The notes beneath the pieces are model-generated. The model had not been told where the DNA came from, ran no database searches, and was given only the letters and a program-made list of their open reading frames with translations. A stretch of DNA of 22,828 bases from a virus. The DNA lies in the IMG/VR virus record IMGVR_UViG_3300011115_000283, positions 1 to 22,828 of that record, one strand, 5' to 3'. The position numbers were made by a program, and so were the translations under genes. Positions 1 through 5,602 of this stretch are shown here, piece after piece. Every line of letters starts with the position of its first letter. The stretch's first letter is position 1.

Positions 1-807
1 AAAAATAGAGCAATCAGAAACTGCAAAAGTACCTGTTGGTGAAGCTGCAGGGTTGTAAACAGTATTACCAGTGTAATCTCCATATACGTATTCAACATCA
101 GGGCTAGGAGCACCTTCTAGAAGAATCGTGTCTGTCTGTGGAATGTTTAGGACATTCTTTGCAACAACATAATTTACCTTAGGTGTAATAACAGCACCCT
201 GAGCATCATACTCAGTAACAATGCCTTCAAGAATTTGAATGTAATCAGAACCAAAAGCCAATACTGTAGGCGCATAATCACCAGAGGTTGCGTCATGAAA
301 AAGTACTCCATTAAACTGCTCTACAATTGTATCGTCTGTAATAGTATTAGTAACAGGGTTATTTGCATCGTAATAGACAGTGATGTCATAATATCCATCT
401 AGACGAACCGCTCTTGAAGCGGCAATCACTACGCGGATATTGTTACCGTCTACACCACGGTGTTTAGCTGCAATAGTACACAGGGTACCACCACTATTAC
501 CTGTGAAAGTAACAGCTTTCTTTGCAACCTTCTTTGAAGAAACAGGGAAAATACGCTTTACGTAAAGCTCACTTCCACCATTCTTAAAGAACGAACCAAT
601 GCTAAAAGTAGCTGGGTATAGTGCGTTGTAGCCACCAAACTTCTGCGTAAAGTCATACCATGACGTTACTTTAGTAATCTGGTCTGAGCCACGCTCAAAT
701 GCTGCAATTACAGCACCTGCGGCGTTAGCCGTTGCAGCTAGATTTACTGGGGCTGCAGCCAGTGGAAGTTCATTAATGAACACTCCAGGACGATTATATG
801 TCGCCAT
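1..807 (-). CDS. Tail sheath protein, N-terminal part (runs off left edge)
   Basis: The 269 visible codons start at ATG 807, preceded by AAGGAG. The protein opens with MATYNRPGVFINELPL, the typical opening of contractile-tail sheath proteins (tail sheath family, as in T4 gp18-like proteins), followed by an Ala-rich stretch and a segment (about residues 38-85) containing SWYDFTQKFGG and FFKNGGSELYVKRIF, the usual sheath N-terminal domain pattern. The sheath forms the contractile outer tube around the tail tube. The conserved C-terminal domain lies beyond the window. It follows two small neck/tail-completion-like genes, as expected. It is the evidence that this phage has a contractile tail. The frame is open to base 1. 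The role is confident; full length is unknown. Confidence 0.88.
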   Translation of the reverse strand, partial: MATYNRPGVFINELPLAAAPVNLAATANAAGAVIAAFERGSDQITKVTSWYDFTQKFGGYNALYPATFSIGSFFKNGGSELYVKRIFPVSSKKVAKKAVTFTGNSGGTLCTIAAKHRGVDGNNIRVVIAASRAVRLDGYYDITVYYDANNPVTNTITDDTIVEQFNGVLFHDATSGDYAPTVLAFGSDYIQILEGIVTEYDAQGAVITPKVNYVVAKNVLNIPQTDTILLEGAPSPDVEYVYGDYTGNTVYNPAASPTGTFAVSDCSIF

Positions 808-851
808 TTTTTCTCCTTAACTAGGGGGTTGTTATTTCAGGGGGTTCCAGA

Positions 852-1520
852 TTATTTCGTTATAGTAAACACATCAATATTATCCCAGCCCACAGAAGCA
901 CTTGTTCCTGTAGGAGGATTGACGGTAACTGTTTGCACCTTGTAAAGTTGACGGAATACACCCTGTACTACCTCGGATGAGACTCGTACAGAGATTGCGT
1001 TAACGAACAAGCGCTTTGCCTGCTCGGTTACGTCACGCTTGGCGACGTTCATGACATCTAGGCGTCTCATAGTAATAGTATTAGTGGTGGTATCACCAAC
1101 AGTAACACTTTTTTCTGGGATTTCTAGATAGCCAAATCTAAGTGGAAACTTCTGGGTCAGAAGTTGCGCCAATATTGCTCGGTCATGACGCGGATGACGA
1201 GAGTAAGTTGTAATCTGATAGTCAATATAAACTGGAATAGGTATATCAACCAAGAAGTCCTGGGTCTCTGTGTCAATTCCATCAGGAGTTAGGTAGTCAG
1301 GGTTAACCAAACCGCGCATTTCACGCTCACTATCGCGTTGAATATCTACCATATCAATAGTTATATAAGGGTAAGCCTGAGCAGTGATTTCTTGGTCTGG
1401 TTGGCCAAAGAACACCCGTACCTGGCGAGGAACATCCTGGCCGTCTGACTTTTGGTCAGCAACAACCATGCCCTGAAGCTTGTTACGAAGGGCTTCATCT
1501 TCAGAAAGAATAAAGGTCAT
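852..1520 (-). CDS. Putative tail terminator / neck completion protein
   Basis: 222 residues, ATG at 1520, overlapping the upstream gene by four bases (ATGA). I recognise no catalytic motif. The N-terminal part contains FFGQPDQEITAQAYPYITID, where 'YPYITI' followed by strands is common in tail terminator or completion proteins of contractile phages. The middle (about 100-150) is rich in beta strands and polar residues, and the C-terminus is a Val/Thr-rich strand region. It sits directly before the sheath gene and after a small gp10-like gene, where tail terminator proteins are often encoded. It would sit at the head-proximal end of the tail tube. The role is inferred from place and general appearance; a baseplate or other neck protein cannot be excluded. 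Confidence 0.6.
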   Translation of the reverse strand: MTFILSEDEALRNKLQGMVVADQKSDGQDVPRQVRVFFGQPDQEITAQAYPYITIDMVDIQRDSEREMRGLVNPDYLTPDGIDTETQDFLVDIPIPVYIDYQITTYSRHPRHDRAILAQLLTQKFPLRFGYLEIPEKSVTVGDTTTNTITMRRLDVMNVAKRDVTEQAKRLFVNAISVRVSSEVVQGVFRQLYKVQTVTVNPPTGTSASVGWDNIDVFTITK

Positions 1521-1822
1521 TTGCTACCTTTCTCTATTTTGGCGTTAAACAAAATAACGAATACTTTACCAAACTCAGCATTCATATTACCAAAACGGCG
1601 AAGAGTACCCTTGTTATCTCCCTGGTATTCTAAATCAAATACTTGACTACGGTAACTAGCGCTATCAATTTTGTATGCTTTATTACCCGGCTTTACAGTA
1701 AGAGAGCTAGCAATATTTGCTGGCCAGCCTTGAGTTTGGGTATAGATTCGCACCTTCTTAGTTATCTCTTTAACTAAGTCTTTTTTAGCTGCTTCGAATG
1801 CGGGCTTTAAATAGTCTAACAC
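1517..1822 (-). CDS. Small neck / head-tail joining protein (HK97 gp10-like appearance)
   Basis: 101 residues. The start is GTG at 1822, sharing its bases with the TAG stop of the gene before it (TAGTG), which implies translational coupling; the Shine-Dalgarno is weak. An N-terminal amphipathic helix (residues 1-27, Lys-rich) is followed by the pattern WPANIASSLTV, then VFDLEYQGDNKG and LRRFGN. That layout, with a helix, 'SL.V' strand and 'DLEYG' strand, resembles small tail-completion proteins of the HK97 gp10 type. It lies between a 65-residue gene and the probable tail terminator, where such a protein is expected. The assignment is by pattern and position only. Confidence 0.55.
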   Translation of the reverse strand: MLDYLKPAFEAAKKDLVKEITKKVRIYTQTQGWPANIASSLTVKPGNKAYKIDSASYRSQVFDLEYQGDNKGTLRRFGNMNAEFGKVFVILFNAKIEKGSK

Positions 1823-2019
1823 TAGGGCTTCTTACCTGTATGGGATTGCGGTCTTTCGAATTTATCGTTCATGTAGCCTGAGCTAAGCATACCCATGAGT
1901 ACATCGTGGCGAAGATTAGGGTTCATACCATTGGCTCCTTGAACAAACTGAGTTCGTTCTTGAAACGCTAGGTAATCGTTCACCTTCGTCCACCAGGGCT
2001 TAAATTCTGGAGAAGACAT
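1822..2019 (-). CDS. Small protein of unknown function, first gene of the tail-sheath operon
   Basis: 65 residues, ATG at 2019 with AAAGGA eight bases upstream. I do not recognise it. It is polar, with aromatic residues at the N-terminus (PWW, residues 8-10), a short helical middle and the segment RHDVLMGMLSSGYMNDKF. It is the first gene after the terminator at 2096-2116, so it probably opens a new transcript that continues into the neck and sheath genes. Its stop overlaps the next start as TAGTG. The size and place would suit a small neck or assembly factor, but that is inference. Confidence 0.6.
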   Translation of the reverse strand: MSSPEFKPWWTKVNDYLAFQERTQFVQGANGMNPNLRHDVLMGMLSSGYMNDKFERPQSHTGKKP

Positions 2020-2077
2020 CGCAAAATCCTTTACAGGCGCAAACTACATAAGTAGATAGGTTCCGCACGGTTCCTAT

Positions 2078-2116
2078 ACTATAAGGATAAAGAAAAACCC
2101 TGACGTTGTCAGGGTT
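2078..2116 (-). promoter_or_regulatory. Possible promoter region for the neck-sheath operon
   Basis: On the minus strand, downstream of the terminator hairpin, a TATAGT hexamer (2078-2083) could be a -10 box, but there is no convincing -35 box at 16-18 bases. Just after it lies a direct repeat, GGTTCC spaced ten bases apart (plus strand 2059-2074), which could be a binding site. A promoter is expected here because a terminator precedes it. The exact site is uncertain. Confidence 0.3.
2096..2116 (-). terminator. Rho-independent terminator after the basic-protein cassette
   Basis: A perfect inverted repeat: AACCCTGAC (2096-2104) and GTCAGGGTT (2108-2116) with a three-base loop. Read on the minus strand the stem is followed by TTTCTTTATCC, a usable U-rich tail. 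It lies 22 bases beyond the stop of the gene at 2138-2557, so it ends the transcript of the small basic proteins. Confidence 0.8.
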
Positions 2117-2137
2117 AATCTAAATGTTTGTGTTGGA

Positions 2138-2557
2138 TTATCTAGTAGACTTCTTAGCCGGTGCTTTAACAGCAGGTTTAGAAACCATACCAGGATTAGG
2201 TCTAGTTGCTGTCTTTACAGGTGCTTTAACTGCAGGCTTAGAAACTACAGGCTTGGTTGTTGGTCTAGTAGTTACTCTATCTGGGTGCTGTGGACCATTA
2301 GGAGTAATTTTCTTAGTCTTAACAGTAGTGTCACCTTCATCAGGTCCTGGCTTCCTTTTAGTAGAGATACTACCCTTAGGTTCTGCGTGAACTGAATTAG
2401 GGTCATTAGGCTTATAATTATTTCTTTGACCATTTGGTAGTCTATCACTAGTAATTACTTTAGTAGCTGCACCCTTTTTCTTAGGAGTAGCGCCCTTTTT
2501 AGTCTCGCCTGCTACGCGCTTACGTGCGCCACCAGTTCTTGCATTTCTAATTGCCAT
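2138..2557 (-). CDS. Basic, low-complexity Lys/Pro/Ala-rich protein (histone H1-like tail)
   Basis: 139 residues, ATG at 2557 preceded by AAGGAAGAAATA. No folded domain is apparent. The N-terminus (1-35) is Lys/Arg/Gly-rich, with KKGATPKKKGAATK. The C-terminal 50 residues hold repeats of KPAVKAPVK and VSKPAVKAPAKKS, the style of histone H1 or HU-type tails that bind DNA or RNA without sequence preference. The repeat is visible in the DNA as two similar segments around 2141-2175 and 2205-2250. It is the last gene of the small basic-protein cassette, just before the terminator. Nucleic-acid binding is an inference from composition; a disordered virion protein is an alternative. Confidence 0.75.
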   Translation of the reverse strand: MAIRNARTGGARKRVAGETKKGATPKKKGAATKVITSDRLPNGQRNNYKPNDPNSVHAEPKGSISTKRKPGPDEGDTTVKTKKITPNGPQHPDRVTTRPTTKPVVSKPAVKAPVKTATRPNPGMVSKPAVKAPAKKSTR

Positions 2558-2567
2558 TATTTCTTCC

Positions 2568-2879
2568 TTACTTTTGTAACTTCAAAACTGCTACGTTGCT
2601 GCTAGCGCTTGAGATAGCGTACAACTGTAGACCTGTATCTAAATTGGTTAGCTGAAGGGACGCTCCAGCGGCAAGCTTATAACCATAAGCTGTTGAGGTA
2701 ACACCAGAACCACCTAGGTAAACTGTAGCTGTACCGTCTACGTTTTGGATAACCAAATCCATACCATTCCAGCTAGTCCCTTGAGTACCGCTTACTGGGT
2801 GAACAGTGTTTGTAAAAGAGTTTAATAGTACAGCAGTGCTGCTGTTAAGCGCGGTAAGCGCGTGGACTACAGACGACAT
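2568..2879 (-). CDS. Small beta-rich virion-type protein of unknown function
   Basis: 103 residues, ATG at 2879 coupled to the stop of the previous gene (TAATG). Unlike its neighbours it is not basic: it is rich in Ser, Thr, Val, Leu and Gly, with the pattern VIQNVDGTATVYLGGSGVT, then YGYKLAAGASLQLTN, then LYAISSASSNVAVLKLQ. This looks like a single beta-sandwich of the kind seen in small phage structural or decoration proteins ('VYLG', 'YG..L.AG', 'LYAI' strands). I recognise the pattern from phage proteins but cannot name a function. It may decorate the capsid or a fibre. It lies inside the basic-protein cassette between two Lys-rich genes. Confidence 0.7.
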   Translation of the reverse strand: MSSVVHALTALNSSTAVLLNSFTNTVHPVSGTQGTSWNGMDLVIQNVDGTATVYLGGSGVTSTAYGYKLAAGASLQLTNLDTGLQLYAISSASSNVAVLKLQK

Positions 2880-3094
2880 TACTTCTTCTTACCCTTAATA
2901 CGGGCTGCTAGAGCCTTATCCTTCTTGATGTCTTCCTTCTTGGAAGGCTTCTTAGCGTCCATCTTCTTGTCAGCAGCTTCAAACTTCTTCTTTTGTGCTG
3001 GAGTCATGCCCTTTTCAAGCTTCTTGTCTTGCTTTTCATCGGCTTTTGAGTTAATCCATGGTGGCATCTTCTTGCCAGATTTCTTTTTTTCCAT
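2879..3094 (-). CDS. Very Lys-rich small protein
   Basis: 71 residues, more than a third of them lysine, with clusters KKK and KK all along and Asp/Glu between them. ATG at 3094 shares its A with the stop of the previous gene (TAATG) and is preceded by AAAGGAAAG, a good Shine-Dalgarno. A central segment, MTPAQKKKFEAADKKMD, would form a charged helix. No domain is recognised. The composition suggests binding to nucleic acid or to an acidic protein surface. It belongs to the row of small basic proteins between the fibre and sheath genes. Function unknown. Confidence 0.7.
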   Translation of the reverse strand: MEKKKSGKKMPPWINSKADEKQDKKLEKGMTPAQKKKFEAADKKMDAKKPSKKEDIKKDKALAARIKGKKK

Positions 3095-3222
3095 TATTTC
3101 TTTCCTTTTGCTTTAGTCATTGAGTGTTTTGTACGAACTGTAAGGCTCTGCTTACGCTTCATAGCAGGGTTTTTTGAGGTCTTGCACGCTGGGCAGACTC
3201 CGCATGAACAGGCTTTAGCCAT
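3094..3222 (-). CDS. 42-residue Cys-cluster, basic microprotein
   Basis: Translated by eye from ATG 3222 to TAA 3094. The protein begins MAKACSCGVCPACKTSKN and continues with a Lys/Arg-rich tail ending in KAKGKK. Cysteines at residues 5, 7, 10 and 13 (CxCxxCxxC) can make a small metal site, probably zinc, joined to a basic tail. The stop overlaps the next start as TAATG, and its start overlaps the end of the 19-residue ORF by eight bases (ATGGCTAA). Start context: AAGAAGAAAACA upstream, a moderate Shine-Dalgarno. Support comes from tight packing, the Cys pattern and basic composition matching the neighbours. A nucleic-acid-binding mini zinc protein is a guess. Confidence 0.65.
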   Translation of the reverse strand: MAKACSCGVCPACKTSKNPAMKRKQSLTVRTKHSMTKAKGKK

Positions 3223-3274
3223 TGTTTTCTTCTTTCTTACCGCAACCGCAGTTGCCACATGGACAATCAGACAT
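3215..3274 (-). CDS. 19-residue cysteine-rich microprotein
   Basis: ATG at 3274, TAA ending at 3215. Sequence MSDCPCGNCGCGKKEENNG: four cysteines within residues 4-11 as CPCGNCGC. The start has a good Shine-Dalgarno (GGAG, seven bases before ATG) and overlaps the previous stop as TAATG; the end overlaps the next start by eight bases. These three signs make translation plausible in spite of the size. It resembles a metal-binding knuckle or a fragment of metallothionein-like sequence. It may be a real microprotein, or only a translational relay to the next gene, which also begins with a Cys cluster. Confidence 0.5.
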   Translation of the reverse strand: MSDCPCGNCGCGKKEENNG

Positions 3275-3426
3275 TATTTTACTCCGTAATTTGAAGAGGC
3301 ATTCTTAGCTTTTACCACTTTAGGCTTAGCAACCTTGCCCTTATTATGTGGTTTTATTGTAGCAGGTGCCTCAGCATTTTTTCTAGGTCTACTGTTTCTA
3401 CTTTTCTTAATTTTAATTTCAGCCAT
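3274..3426 (-). CDS. 50-residue basic protein
   Basis: Translated by eye from ATG 3426 to TAA 3274; both ends overlap neighbours as TAATG. Start is preceded by GGAAAAAAGAAATA. Sequence begins MAEIKIKKSRNSRPRKN and continues with KPHNKGKVAKPKVVKAK, so it is Lys/Arg-rich, almost without acidic residues, and probably disordered. No domain recognised. It fits the surrounding row of small basic proteins and is likely to bind nucleic acid or an acidic partner. It is too short for most gene finders. Confidence 0.65.
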   Translation of the reverse strand: MAEIKIKKSRNSRPRKNAEAPATIKPHNKGKVAKPKVVKAKNASSNYGVK

Positions 3427-3737
3427 TATTTCTTTTTTCCTTCGTTAGCTTTACGGATAGATGCAGCCTTCTTGCGTGCGTCCGCTTTAGATGATGCTCC
3501 CCAGGCCTGTAAGGACAGTAGGAGGCGTGTAGGCTCTCCGTTGGGTTTGTGCTCAGGTCCAGGGTTACCGGCCATTCTAGATAGGAATGCAGCCCTTCTA
3601 GGGTTGTTTCCTGACTTGACTGGGGCCTTCAAATTTGAGCCTGGATTCTCACGTTCGTAAGACTTACGGCCCTTTTCATTTAGGCCACCCTTTGGGTTCT
3701 TTCCCTCTTTACGAGACCATGCCGCTGATTTAGCCAT
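3426..3737 (-). CDS. Conserved small basic phage protein (AAWSRKEGKNPKGGLN family)
   Basis: 103 residues, ATG 3737 coupled by TAATG to the HNH gene, with AGGAAAG as Shine-Dalgarno. Motifs in order: SAAWSRKEGKNPKGGLNEKG (4-23), KSYERENPGSNLKAPVKSG, NPRRAAFLSRMAGNPGPE, then a helical WGASSKADARKKAASIRKAN tail. I recognise this arrangement as a conserved family of small proteins found in many phages, especially aquatic ones, with no established function; I believe it carries a DUF number but do not state one. Strongly basic. Conservation of Trp, Gly and Pro positions suggests a real fold rather than disorder. It may bind DNA. Confidence 0.75.
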   Translation of the reverse strand: MAKSAAWSRKEGKNPKGGLNEKGRKSYERENPGSNLKAPVKSGNNPRRAAFLSRMAGNPGPEHKPNGEPTRLLLSLQAWGASSKADARKKAASIRKANEGKKK

Positions 3738-4018
3738 TATTTCTTTCCTGCTCTCCGCTTATTTTCTTTAGCGGTATTCTTTCCATGCTTCATAGGCTGT
3801 AGGTTAGACTTACGGTCATCAGCATGTTTGTTGTTTTTGTGGTCAACGTCAGTTCCTCTAGGGAGCTTACCGTTCTTTTCTTCGTACTCGGCACGAGCCT
3901 TATTCTTGCTCGTAGTGTGCCATTTACCATCTTTGCCCTTAGTCTTATAGACATAGATAGGACGGCCTCCATTGGCCGCTGAGCCCTTATACGGGCCAAA
4001 TTTCTTAGTCTCTGCCAC
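3737..4018 (-). CDS. Small HNH-type endonuclease
   Basis: 93 residues. The start is GTG at 4018, overlapping the previous TAG stop (TAGTG), with GAGG eight bases upstream. The N-terminal half (about 1-50) has GGRPIYVYKTKGKDGKW, a strand-rich segment seen in HNH proteins that grip DNA. The HNH core is at 55-85: GTDVDHKNNKHADDRKSNLQ, with D59-H60, N72 and N81, followed by NTAKENKRR. These are the His and Asn positions of a metal-dependent beta-beta-alpha nuclease of the HNH_3 style. It would nick or cut DNA. It stands alone, 13 kb from the terminase, so it may be a homing-type endonuclease rather than a packaging helper. Confidence 0.8.
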   Translation of the reverse strand: MAETKKFGPYKGSAANGGRPIYVYKTKGKDGKWHTTSKNKARAEYEEKNGKLPRGTDVDHKNNKHADDRKSNLQPMKHGKNTAKENKRRAGKK

Positions 4019-4254
4019 TATCTGTGCCTCGCTGTCTTTTTAGCAATCTTCTTAGGTTGAGCCACAAACTGCTCACCCTTTTTGTTTCCTTTAGCCTTAG
4101 CTCTGTTAGTGGCTTTTTTCTCAGCAGGAGTCAGGTCTTCCCAGGCCTTCTTAGGAAGGTAGCGTTTTTTACCCTTAGACGGTTTTCCGTCTGAGGTTCC
4201 CCACTCTTCCTTAGTCCACTTGTCTAACGACCTTTGGGACTTTGCTTTAGCCAT
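4018..4254 (-). CDS. Conserved small basic phage protein (LDKWTKEEWGTSDGKPS family)
   Basis: 78 residues, ATG 4254 coupled by TAATG to the previous gene. Motifs: SLDKWTKEEWGTSDGKPS (9-26), KRYLPKKAWEDLTPAEK and FVAQPKKIAKKTARHR at the C-terminus. I recognise this order (W-x-T/K-E-W-G-T, then RYLP, then QPKKIA..T..HR) as a conserved family of small proteins frequent in aquatic phages and some bacteria, function not established. The family normally has about this length, so the gene looks complete. Strong positive charge. It shares the cassette with several other basic proteins and is probably co-translated with them. Confidence 0.75.
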   Translation of the reverse strand: MAKAKSQRSLDKWTKEEWGTSDGKPSKGKKRYLPKKAWEDLTPAEKKATNRAKAKGNKKGEQFVAQPKKIAKKTARHR

Positions 4255-4442
4255 TAGTTCTTGTAGCCTCCGCCAGCCTTCTTGTACTCAGCCGCTAGTA
4301 GTTGTGCCTTACGAGCAGACCACTCACCTGGGTCTCCGCCCTTAGAGCCAGCCTTAATTCTGTTAAAAATTGTTTTACGTAATCCAGGCTTAGTGTAGTT
4401 GCCAGCCTCGTTAACCTTGGACTTACTTTTTTTTGCTGCCAT
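4254..4442 (-). CDS. Conserved small basic phage protein (WSARKAQLLA family)
   Basis: 62 residues from ATG 4442. A longer reading from 4481 is open, but the 4442 start has AGAGGA at the right distance and the longer one has no Shine-Dalgarno. Motifs: NEAGNYTKPGLRKTIFNRIK, KAGSKGGDPGEWSARKAQLL and a KAGGGYKN end. The pattern 'YTKP.LR..IF..IKAG.KGG.PG.WSARKAQ' is one I recognise as a widespread small phage protein of unknown function. The C-terminal helix plus GGGY ending are characteristic. Overlaps the end of the preceding gene by twenty bases. Likely a structured nucleic-acid- or protein-binding module. Confidence 0.72.
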   Translation of the reverse strand: MAAKKSKSKVNEAGNYTKPGLRKTIFNRIKAGSKGGDPGEWSARKAQLLAAEYKKAGGGYKN

Positions 4443-4668
4443 TTTTAGTCCTCTTTTGTGGGTGCTTGTCATGCCAATCACGGGTTGCTTTAATACCCTG
4501 TTTTACGGTTTTAGAGCCAGCAACTTTTGTTAAGTCCATTTTATCGTATTTGCCCTTTTTAGTCCCTGTATGGTCAACTATAATGTCGCCCTTTTTACCA
4601 ATTCCTTTATCAGACTTCTTCTTAGTGACAACGTGGCCTATGCCATCTTTTGTACGAACCCTAGCCAT
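4423..4668 (-). CDS. Lys-rich small protein of unknown function
   Basis: 81 residues, ATG 4668 with AAGG upstream; its first eight bases overlap the end of the 39-residue gene. N-terminal half has strands around a glycine-rich stretch (GIGHVVTKKKSDKGIGKKGD, 9-28) and DIIVDHTGTKKGKYDKMDLT; the C-terminus is a helix TRDWHDKHPQKRTKNGSKKK. One-third basic residues. I do not recognise a domain with confidence. The mixture of beta segment and basic tail suggests a small fold with a nucleic-acid-binding tail. Ends within the next gene's start region. Confidence 0.7.
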   Translation of the reverse strand: MARVRTKDGIGHVVTKKKSDKGIGKKGDIIVDHTGTKKGKYDKMDLTKVAGSKTVKQGIKATRDWHDKHPQKRTKNGSKKK

Positions 4669-4780
4669 TGTTTACCTTCTTAACTAATTTCTTTTTTTTG
4701 GTGTGCTTTTCCCACTTTTTTGCCATTTCCGGCTTATTAGCGTACATCCATGCACGTTGGGCTTGAGATAAAAAAGGCAT
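4661..4780 (-). CDS. 39-residue conserved phage microprotein (SQAQRAWMYANKPE type)
   Basis: Translated by eye: ATG 4780 to TAG 4661. Sequence starts MPFLSQAQRAWMYANKPEM and continues AKKWEKHTKKKKLVKKVNNG. The motif S-x-A-Q-x-x-W-M-Y-A-N-K-P-E-M-A-x-x-W is one I recognise as very common in tiny proteins of many phages, so this is almost certainly translated, though its function is unknown. It is one base downstream of the previous stop, and its last eight bases overlap the next start (ATGGCTAG). First member of the basic cassette in transcription order. Shine-Dalgarno weak (GGTAAT), so coupling is likely. Confidence 0.78.
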   Translation of the reverse strand: MPFLSQAQRAWMYANKPEMAKKWEKHTKKKKLVKKVNNG

Positions 4781-4781
4781 A

Positions 4782-4997
4782 TTACCAGCTAGTTAACGCA
4801 GTGCGCTTCCAGGTATTGGTTGCAACACAAACATATAAGAATCCTGAAGCGTAGGCTACTTGGCCTGCTACTCCGGTAGAGGTAGCGGTTGTGGGCACTG
4901 TTACCCAAGGACCAACCTTAGTATCAAGATAATCTAGGGCGGTGTTTAGGGTTGTACCCCAAGCGGTTTGTCCTACTGTAGGTTTAACAAGTGCCAT
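4782..4997 (-). CDS. Small virion-type protein with LYVCVATNTWKR module
   Basis: 71 residues, ATG 4997 with CGGAGAG upstream. It opens MALVKPTVGQTAWGTTLNTALDYL, a helix typical of phage fibre-associated proteins, followed by Pro/Thr linker VTVPTTATSTGVAGQ and then AYASGFLYVCVATNTWKRTALTSW. That last part is a widespread phage module: a short beta hairpin with Tyr-Val-Cys-Val and Trp-Lys-Arg, found at the ends of many fibre proteins. It may be a fibre cap or attached accessory. Stop codon TAA lies one base before the next start. It separates the connector-like gene from the basic cassette. Confidence 0.7.
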   Translation of the reverse strand: MALVKPTVGQTAWGTTLNTALDYLDTKVGPWVTVPTTATSTGVAGQVAYASGFLYVCVATNTWKRTALTSW

Positions 4998-4999
4998 TA

Positions 5000-5602
5000 T
5001 TACTCTCCGTAACTGTCTGAGCCGTATGCACCATTGCCATAACCAATTGTTCTAGGGTCTGGCTTTGATAGAGATGCATAGGTTTGGAATTGTGGGTCAT
5101 TAACAAGTTCATCTGGGTTTAGTTGGTTGCAGTCAATTGTAAGAACTGCGTAGTTGTAGCCAAATGAACCACGAGGCAAAACACGCGTTGGAACAAATAC
5201 TTCGCCTCTATATATAATTCTATCTTTAATATGGTTGTTTGAATCGGTAATTAAAGAAGGTAAAAGACGCTGGGCATCTCCAATATTGATAACCAATCTC
5301 AAGGTGTCGGTAACGTAGAAACCACGTTGGTTCATAATATTAGTACCACGAACAAACTGTGCCATAACTGCAGGCATCTTAAATGGCAGCATCCATCGTC
5401 TACCTTTGTCAGGCTCAGAAGATGAAACATCGTAGATAGGGTCTACAATACTGGTGTAGTTTCCTTCAAGGTAGTACTCTTGCCATCTAAACCAGTCGAC
5501 TTCAACACCAACAGTGCCACCAAGGTCTTCGGCAATACCTTCATACATAGACTTACTTTCGTAGTCTAAGTTGAATCTCCCTTGTAGTTTAGCGCCTCTC
5601 AT
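5000..5602 (-). CDS. Probable connector/neck virion protein
   Basis: 200 residues from ATG 5602, chosen because it overlaps the previous stop as TAATG like many junctions here; an in-frame start at 5611 would add three residues. Sequence is rich in aromatic and charged residues: VEVDWFRWQEYYLEGNYTSI (35-54), PDKGRRWMLPFKMPAVMAQF, then beta segments GEVFVPTRVLPRGSFGYNYAVLTIDC and a conserved-looking NPDELVNDPQF. The pattern resembles head-closure or neck proteins that follow head-tail connectors in myophage genomes. I do not recognise a named family. Its place between fibre genes and small basic genes is odd for a neck protein. Role inferred. Confidence 0.55.
   Translation of the reverse strand: MRGAKLQGRFNLDYESKSMYEGIAEDLGGTVGVEVDWFRWQEYYLEGNYTSIVDPIYDVSSSEPDKGRRWMLPFKMPAVMAQFVRGTNIMNQRGFYVTDTLRLVINIGDAQRLLPSLITDSNNHIKDRIIYRGEVFVPTRVLPRGSFGYNYAVLTIDCNQLNPDELVNDPQFQTYASLSKPDPRTIGYGNGAYGSDSYGE

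Noticed and set aside
2059-2116. Attachment site or small CRISPR-like repeat near the tandem GGTTCC
   Set aside because: Only two short copies, no spacers, no integrase or tRNA nearby; better explained as terminator plus possible operator.
2124-2390. Plus-strand hydrophobic open frame that looks like a membrane protein
   Set aside because: It is the antisense of the Lys/Pro/Ala repeats at 2138-2557, which always yields Leu/Val/Gly-rich text; no Shine-Dalgarno, and it begins beside a terminator.
4443-4481. Longer start for the WSARKAQLLA-family gene
   Set aside because: No Shine-Dalgarno for 4481, whereas 4442 has AGAGGA and gives the usual protein start MAAKKSK.
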